Shown here in pieces: positions 60,180 to 64,000 of a stretch of DNA of 64,000 bases; the first letter of the stretch is position 1, and every line of letters starts with the position of its first letter. Source of the stretch: Seriola aureovittata (Eukaryota > Chordata > Actinopteri > Carangiformes > Carangidae); NCBI RefSeq assembly GCF_021018895.1, contig NC_079371.1:15370001-15434000 (forward strand), read 5' to 3'. The position numbers were made by a program, and so were the translations under genes. The notes under the pieces are model-generated. The model was not told the DNA's origin. It did no database searches and saw nothing but the letters and a program-made list of their open reading frames with translations.

Positions 60180-61692
60180 TATCGCATTCATCTGGAAAAC
60201 CTCAAACGTCCGCTACCAAAAAACATTTCAGAGGAACGGTCATGTTTGATTTCCCAAAAAAAAAAAATGAGGAAGTTATTTCTTAATCATTGAGCTACCA
60301 ACTTTTTTTTTTTATCAATGGCATCTTAAAATAAAGAAAATAAAAAATAAAATACTAATTAGCCTACCTTACTGCTCTGGTGGCAGCACTCGGCTCCCAA
60401 CAACAAAAATACAGGCGTTGCCTCAGTTGATGAGAAAACGTTATTAAACTAGGAATAACCCAATACACCAACTGTGAGGTGAACTGATGAGACACATCAA
60501 TATGGCTGGATCCAATTTCACACAGCCGTAGAGAGGAGAAACGGCGTACTTGTCTGATAGTAATCATTATCACCAGAAAGCACAACTGCCAATGTTTAAA
60601 ACACTTGATCAAGATAAAATGTAGTAACTGACTGGAAATGAGTCGTAGCGCGGCTGCATTGCGTTGACTATTGCCAGGTCTGTACAGGGTCTTATACATC
60701 ACATATGATCATTGCTGCAATTCCACAATTTATAACTGTCAACATTGAAGTATTATTTAATGCAATGATCTAAAGCTACTTTTAAGGGATAACAGATGGG
60801 TATGTAATATAGAAAAGGGAGGGAGTGTTAAAGAAGTAGCTATATTTTGAACTAATAACCTTTTGCCATTACTTCACTAAAATGACTGCCTCATAATTAA
60901 CTGTGGCTTTACATTTTTACCCAACTAATTTAAATGTTTAGATGAGTAAAACACGAGGAACACCAAAATATATAATGCAACCTTTACTTCACCACAATCA
61001 ACACGCCCCAACATTGCTAGAGATGAATCAAGGGCTTTCTAAAAGGTAGCCTATATCAACAAATCAAAACCATGTTTTACACATGCATTATGTAAGCAAA
61101 TACGATAAACAAAAAGAATACTTAGTTGATGTTTATATGACCATCTCCAAAAAACTGTTCGATTTCAAAAGAGGAATGAAGTAAACATTTCACGGTTTTT
61201 CTTTCTGGTATGGAGAACCATCGACAGTGCCACATCATGAATGGACTGCAAGAATATGTTCCATAATCTTGTAATGATAATTTTCTGAATGTTGTCAGAG
61301 GAGTATTTGTATCCTATATGACAGTAAAAGACAAAGTAAGTATACTATGCTAACAACAAAACGCAGAGCAATATGTTGAAGCAAAGCGTCAGAATCATTA
61401 TTTCATGTTGTCAATGCTCACTATATGCAAGTCCAAGCTCTTCCTATAATATTAGAGGATAGTTGCTTGTACTCAATTTACAGTAGGAATCTTGATCACG
61501 ATAACTGCTGATAGAAAGAAAATAAGATATCATTATATTAATTTATAGCAAAGAATATAAGGGTTAAAGGCGTTTGTTAATAGGATACATCAAAAATTAG
61601 GTATACCCTATATTCCTATTTTAAAATCATGGGTGAAGTAAATCCTCAATAAAGTGTGTGGAATACTGAGCCTTTAACTATGGAGTCCTTAC

Positions 61693-64000
61693 CTGGGAAG
61701 AATCGTCAGACTCGCCAAAATCTTCGAGGAAGTCTGTTGGGCTTTTCTTCAGAGTCTGGTCAGCAGGCAATGTGTTGTCATTGTAAGAGGTCACGAACTT
61801 AAAATCACTGGTTCTAGAACCTGTTGTCAGGTAGGCGTCATAATTGTAAGTGCTGCGAAAAGTCCCTGTGCCGTCAACATCTGCGTAATTAGGAGGCAGA
61901 TAAGCGCTGGGGATGGCAACTGCTCCGTCAAACAACAGTCTGGGCTTTCTCCTGCGACAAAACCTCACACCCAGAATGATAATGATGAAAGTCAGGAAAA
62001 AGGTGGACACAGACACCAGAGCGATGATGAGGTAAGAAGTCAGTTTGGAATTCCTCTCATCATAAGAAATATCCTTCAGTTCTGGCACCTCAGCCAAGTT
62101 ATCAGAAATAAGTAAATACATGGAACAGGTGGCAGAGAGAGAGGGCTGTCCATTATCTTTCACTGCCACAATAAGGTTCTGTTTCATGCTGTCAGATTCA
62201 GAAATGTCCCGCTGTGTCTTGATCTCTCCGCTGTGGAGACCAATAGTGAAAAGTCCCGGATCAGTGGATTTCACTATATGATAGGACAGCCAAGCGTTCT
62301 GTCCGGAGTCTGCGTCCACCGCTATCACTTTGGACACCAGAGAGCCTCCGTGTGCAGCTTTGGGGACCAGCTCGGTCATGAGGGAGTTGCCCTCCGGGGC
62401 GGGGTACAGTATCTGAGGAGAGTTGTCGTTCACATCTGATATGAAGATACTGACGGTCACGTTGCTGCTGAGCGGAGGAGAACCGTTGTCTCTGGCCATC
62501 ACATGGACTTTAAAGCTCCTGAACTGTTCATAATCAAACGACCTCACAGCGTGGATCACCCCCGTGTCTCCGTTCACAGACAGATAGGAGGACACCGGGG
62601 CACCGTTCACCTCACCAGCTAACAGAGAATAAATCACTGTACCGTTTTGTCTCCAGTCGGGGTCTCGAGCAGTAACGGAACATAAAGTGGAGCCAGGTTT
62701 GTTATTTTCAGTCACATATGCGCTGTACGACTGTTCCTCAAACACAGGTGGGTTGTCGTTGATGTCAGCTACAGATAACTCAACAGTTTTAGAGGAGGAC
62801 AGAGGTGGAGAGCCTTCGTCAGTGGCAGTGATTGTAATGTTGTAATCTGACACTAGTTCACGGTCCAGTTGTCCTGTGGTCACCAGAGAATAATAGTTTT
62901 TAATAGAAGGAACCAACTTTAAAGGGACATTTTGCTGAATGGAGCAGCGGACCTGTCCGTTTGTCTCAGAGTCTCTGTCCTGCACGTTAATGATGCCCAC
63001 CTCTGTACCAGGTGACACATTCTCAGGTATGGGGTTCACCAGGGATTTCAAATATATCACTGGAGCGTTGTCATTAACATCAGTAATATCAATCATGACT
63101 TTGGAATCAGACGAAAGTCCATAACCGTCTTTGGCATCGATGCGCATTTCATATTTAGAATTACTCTCGAAATCAAGTGGTCCTATGACTTTTATTTCTC
63201 CAGTTTTACTGCTCAGTGAGAAAACTTTTTTAGCTCTTTCTGAAATACGACTAAATTCATAAGTCACCTCCCCATTGATTCCCTCATCTGCATCACTGGC
63301 ACTTACAGTAATAGCAACCGTGTCAAGGGCAGCGTTTTCAGGCAGACTGGCTTTGTAAAAGGCCTGGTCAAACACCGGCGCGTTATCATTGGCATCCAGC
63401 ACAGTCACGTGTATATTGGCAGTTCCTGATCTTTGTGGATTGCCGCCATCAACCGCAATCAGCATGAAATTTAAATCGTGCTCTTTCTCACGGTCTAGTT
63501 CTTTGTCCAACACCAACTCCACGCTCTTAGATCCATCGGTATCTTCTCGAACAGACAAAACAAAATGTTCATTTTTTTGTAAAATGTATTGTTTAACGGT
63601 ATTTTGCCCGATGTCCGCATCATGTGCTTCGTTGACACGATACCGAGCTCTTTTGACGGCAGATTCTCTTATTTCCAATTTAACTATATCCTTTGGAAAA
63701 ACGGGTGAATTGTCATTTACATCCTGGAGGAGCAGTGAAATGCGATGCAGCTCCAAAGGGCTCTCTAGGACTAATTCGAATTTAAGCATACACGAAACCT
63801 TCTCCCCACACAACTCCTCTCTGTCAATATTTTCCCTGATGACAAAATCCCCCGTTTTTAGATCAATAGCGCAATAATTCTGGTAGCTTTCCTCGGTATC
63901 AATACGGGATTTACGAGTCAACAGTTTCCCTACTTCCAGCCCGAGGTCCTTGGCAATATTTCCAACAATGGATCCGGGCCTCATCTCCTCTGGAACAGAA
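61693..64000 (-). CDS. V1: clustered protocadherin variable exon, gamma-type, 5' end cut by window edge
   Basis: About 769 residues are present; the frame is open to the window edge ([10 protein letters not shown]), so the signal peptide and first EC1 residues lie beyond 64000 and the Met at 63984 is internal. EC1 CX5C is CGEKVSC. EC2 opens [29 protein letters not shown], related to the DRQ family but distinct; EC3 has [14 protein letters not shown]4 shares DSETNGQV with V4. Minor variants are NVPLKLV, VSIFISD, EIKTQRD, YDERNSK and GTFRSTYNY. It ends ESDDSSQ|GTAAGG, the only CAG donor in the window. The promoter is not in view. Confidence 0.93.

Larger units (their letters stand above)
59447..61692. 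other. Spacer V1/V2
   Basis: Contains the V2 CSE (59682) and a strong RE1 (60159) 713 bp before the V2 ATG. A 112-codon minus-strand ORF (60364-60702) has no recognisable domain and is not called as a gene. The remainder is AT-rich without visible structure. Confidence 0.7.

Noticed and set aside
60364..60702. 112-codon minus-strand ORF ending beside an AAG|GTAGGC donor-like site
   Set aside because: No cadherin or other domain, no CSE in front and no homologue in other spacers. The donor-like site can be chance.

Overview
The window is a stretch of a vertebrate clustered protocadherin locus, entirely on the minus strand. It most likely comes from a teleost and most resembles the gamma-type (pcdh2g-like) array of fish. 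It holds 14 complete large variable exons, one variable exon cut by the right edge and the first 43 bases of another at the left edge. I number them V1 (right edge) to V16 (left edge) in transcription order. Each exon encodes a signal peptide, six cadherin ectodomains (EC1-EC6), one membrane helix and a short cytoplasmic stretch. Each complete 3' end falls at a phase-0 splice donor (AG|GTAGG or close) and not at a stop codon. This points to alpha/gamma-type variable exons that splice to shared constant exons, which would lie beyond position 1. The tail motif [23 protein letters not shown] is of the beta/gamma kind; with the donors present, gamma-type is the best call. The species cannot be named from the sequence, and no single-member gene symbol is justified.

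Layout: V1-V5 (61693-64000, 57062-59446, 53347-55746, 47743-50145, 43737-46118) are individually distinct in EC1-EC3. V6-V16 (from 42347 leftwards) are a recent tandem expansion of only four 5' families: DRQ (start MMDRQR; V6, V7, V12), GHN (start MGHNG; V8, V9, V14, V16), EYS (start MEYSRF; V10, V13) and VRQ (start MMVRQM; V11, V15). From EC4 to the donor all exons are almost identical. Spacers fall into matching families: the spacer type goes with the 5' module that follows it, not with the exon that precedes it. The array therefore looks shuffled by crossovers inside the homogenised 3' halves.

Regulation: 15 exons in the window (V2-V16) have a copy of the protocadherin promoter element (CSE; GTGTCGCT or a variant on the coding strand) 187-236 bp before the ATG. 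In mammals this element is bound by CTCF and drives stochastic promoter choice. Five keep CGCT, nine have CAGT and one has CACT. Spacers also carry, always in the same orientation, a copy of the RE1/NRSE silencer bound by REST/NRSF; seven copies keep both half-sites. Multiple NRSEs are described in the fugu cluster. Two relics of variable-exon tails lie in the V14/V15 spacer, one a near-perfect duplicate tail plus donor just downstream of V14. No RNA genes, CRISPR arrays or recognisable transposon genes were seen. The known system (one promoter plus one variable exon chosen per transcript, homophilic recognition by EC1-EC4, shared constant tail) explains the coding content; the noteworthy parts are the modular shuffling, the CSE core variants, the RE1 array and the duplicated donor.
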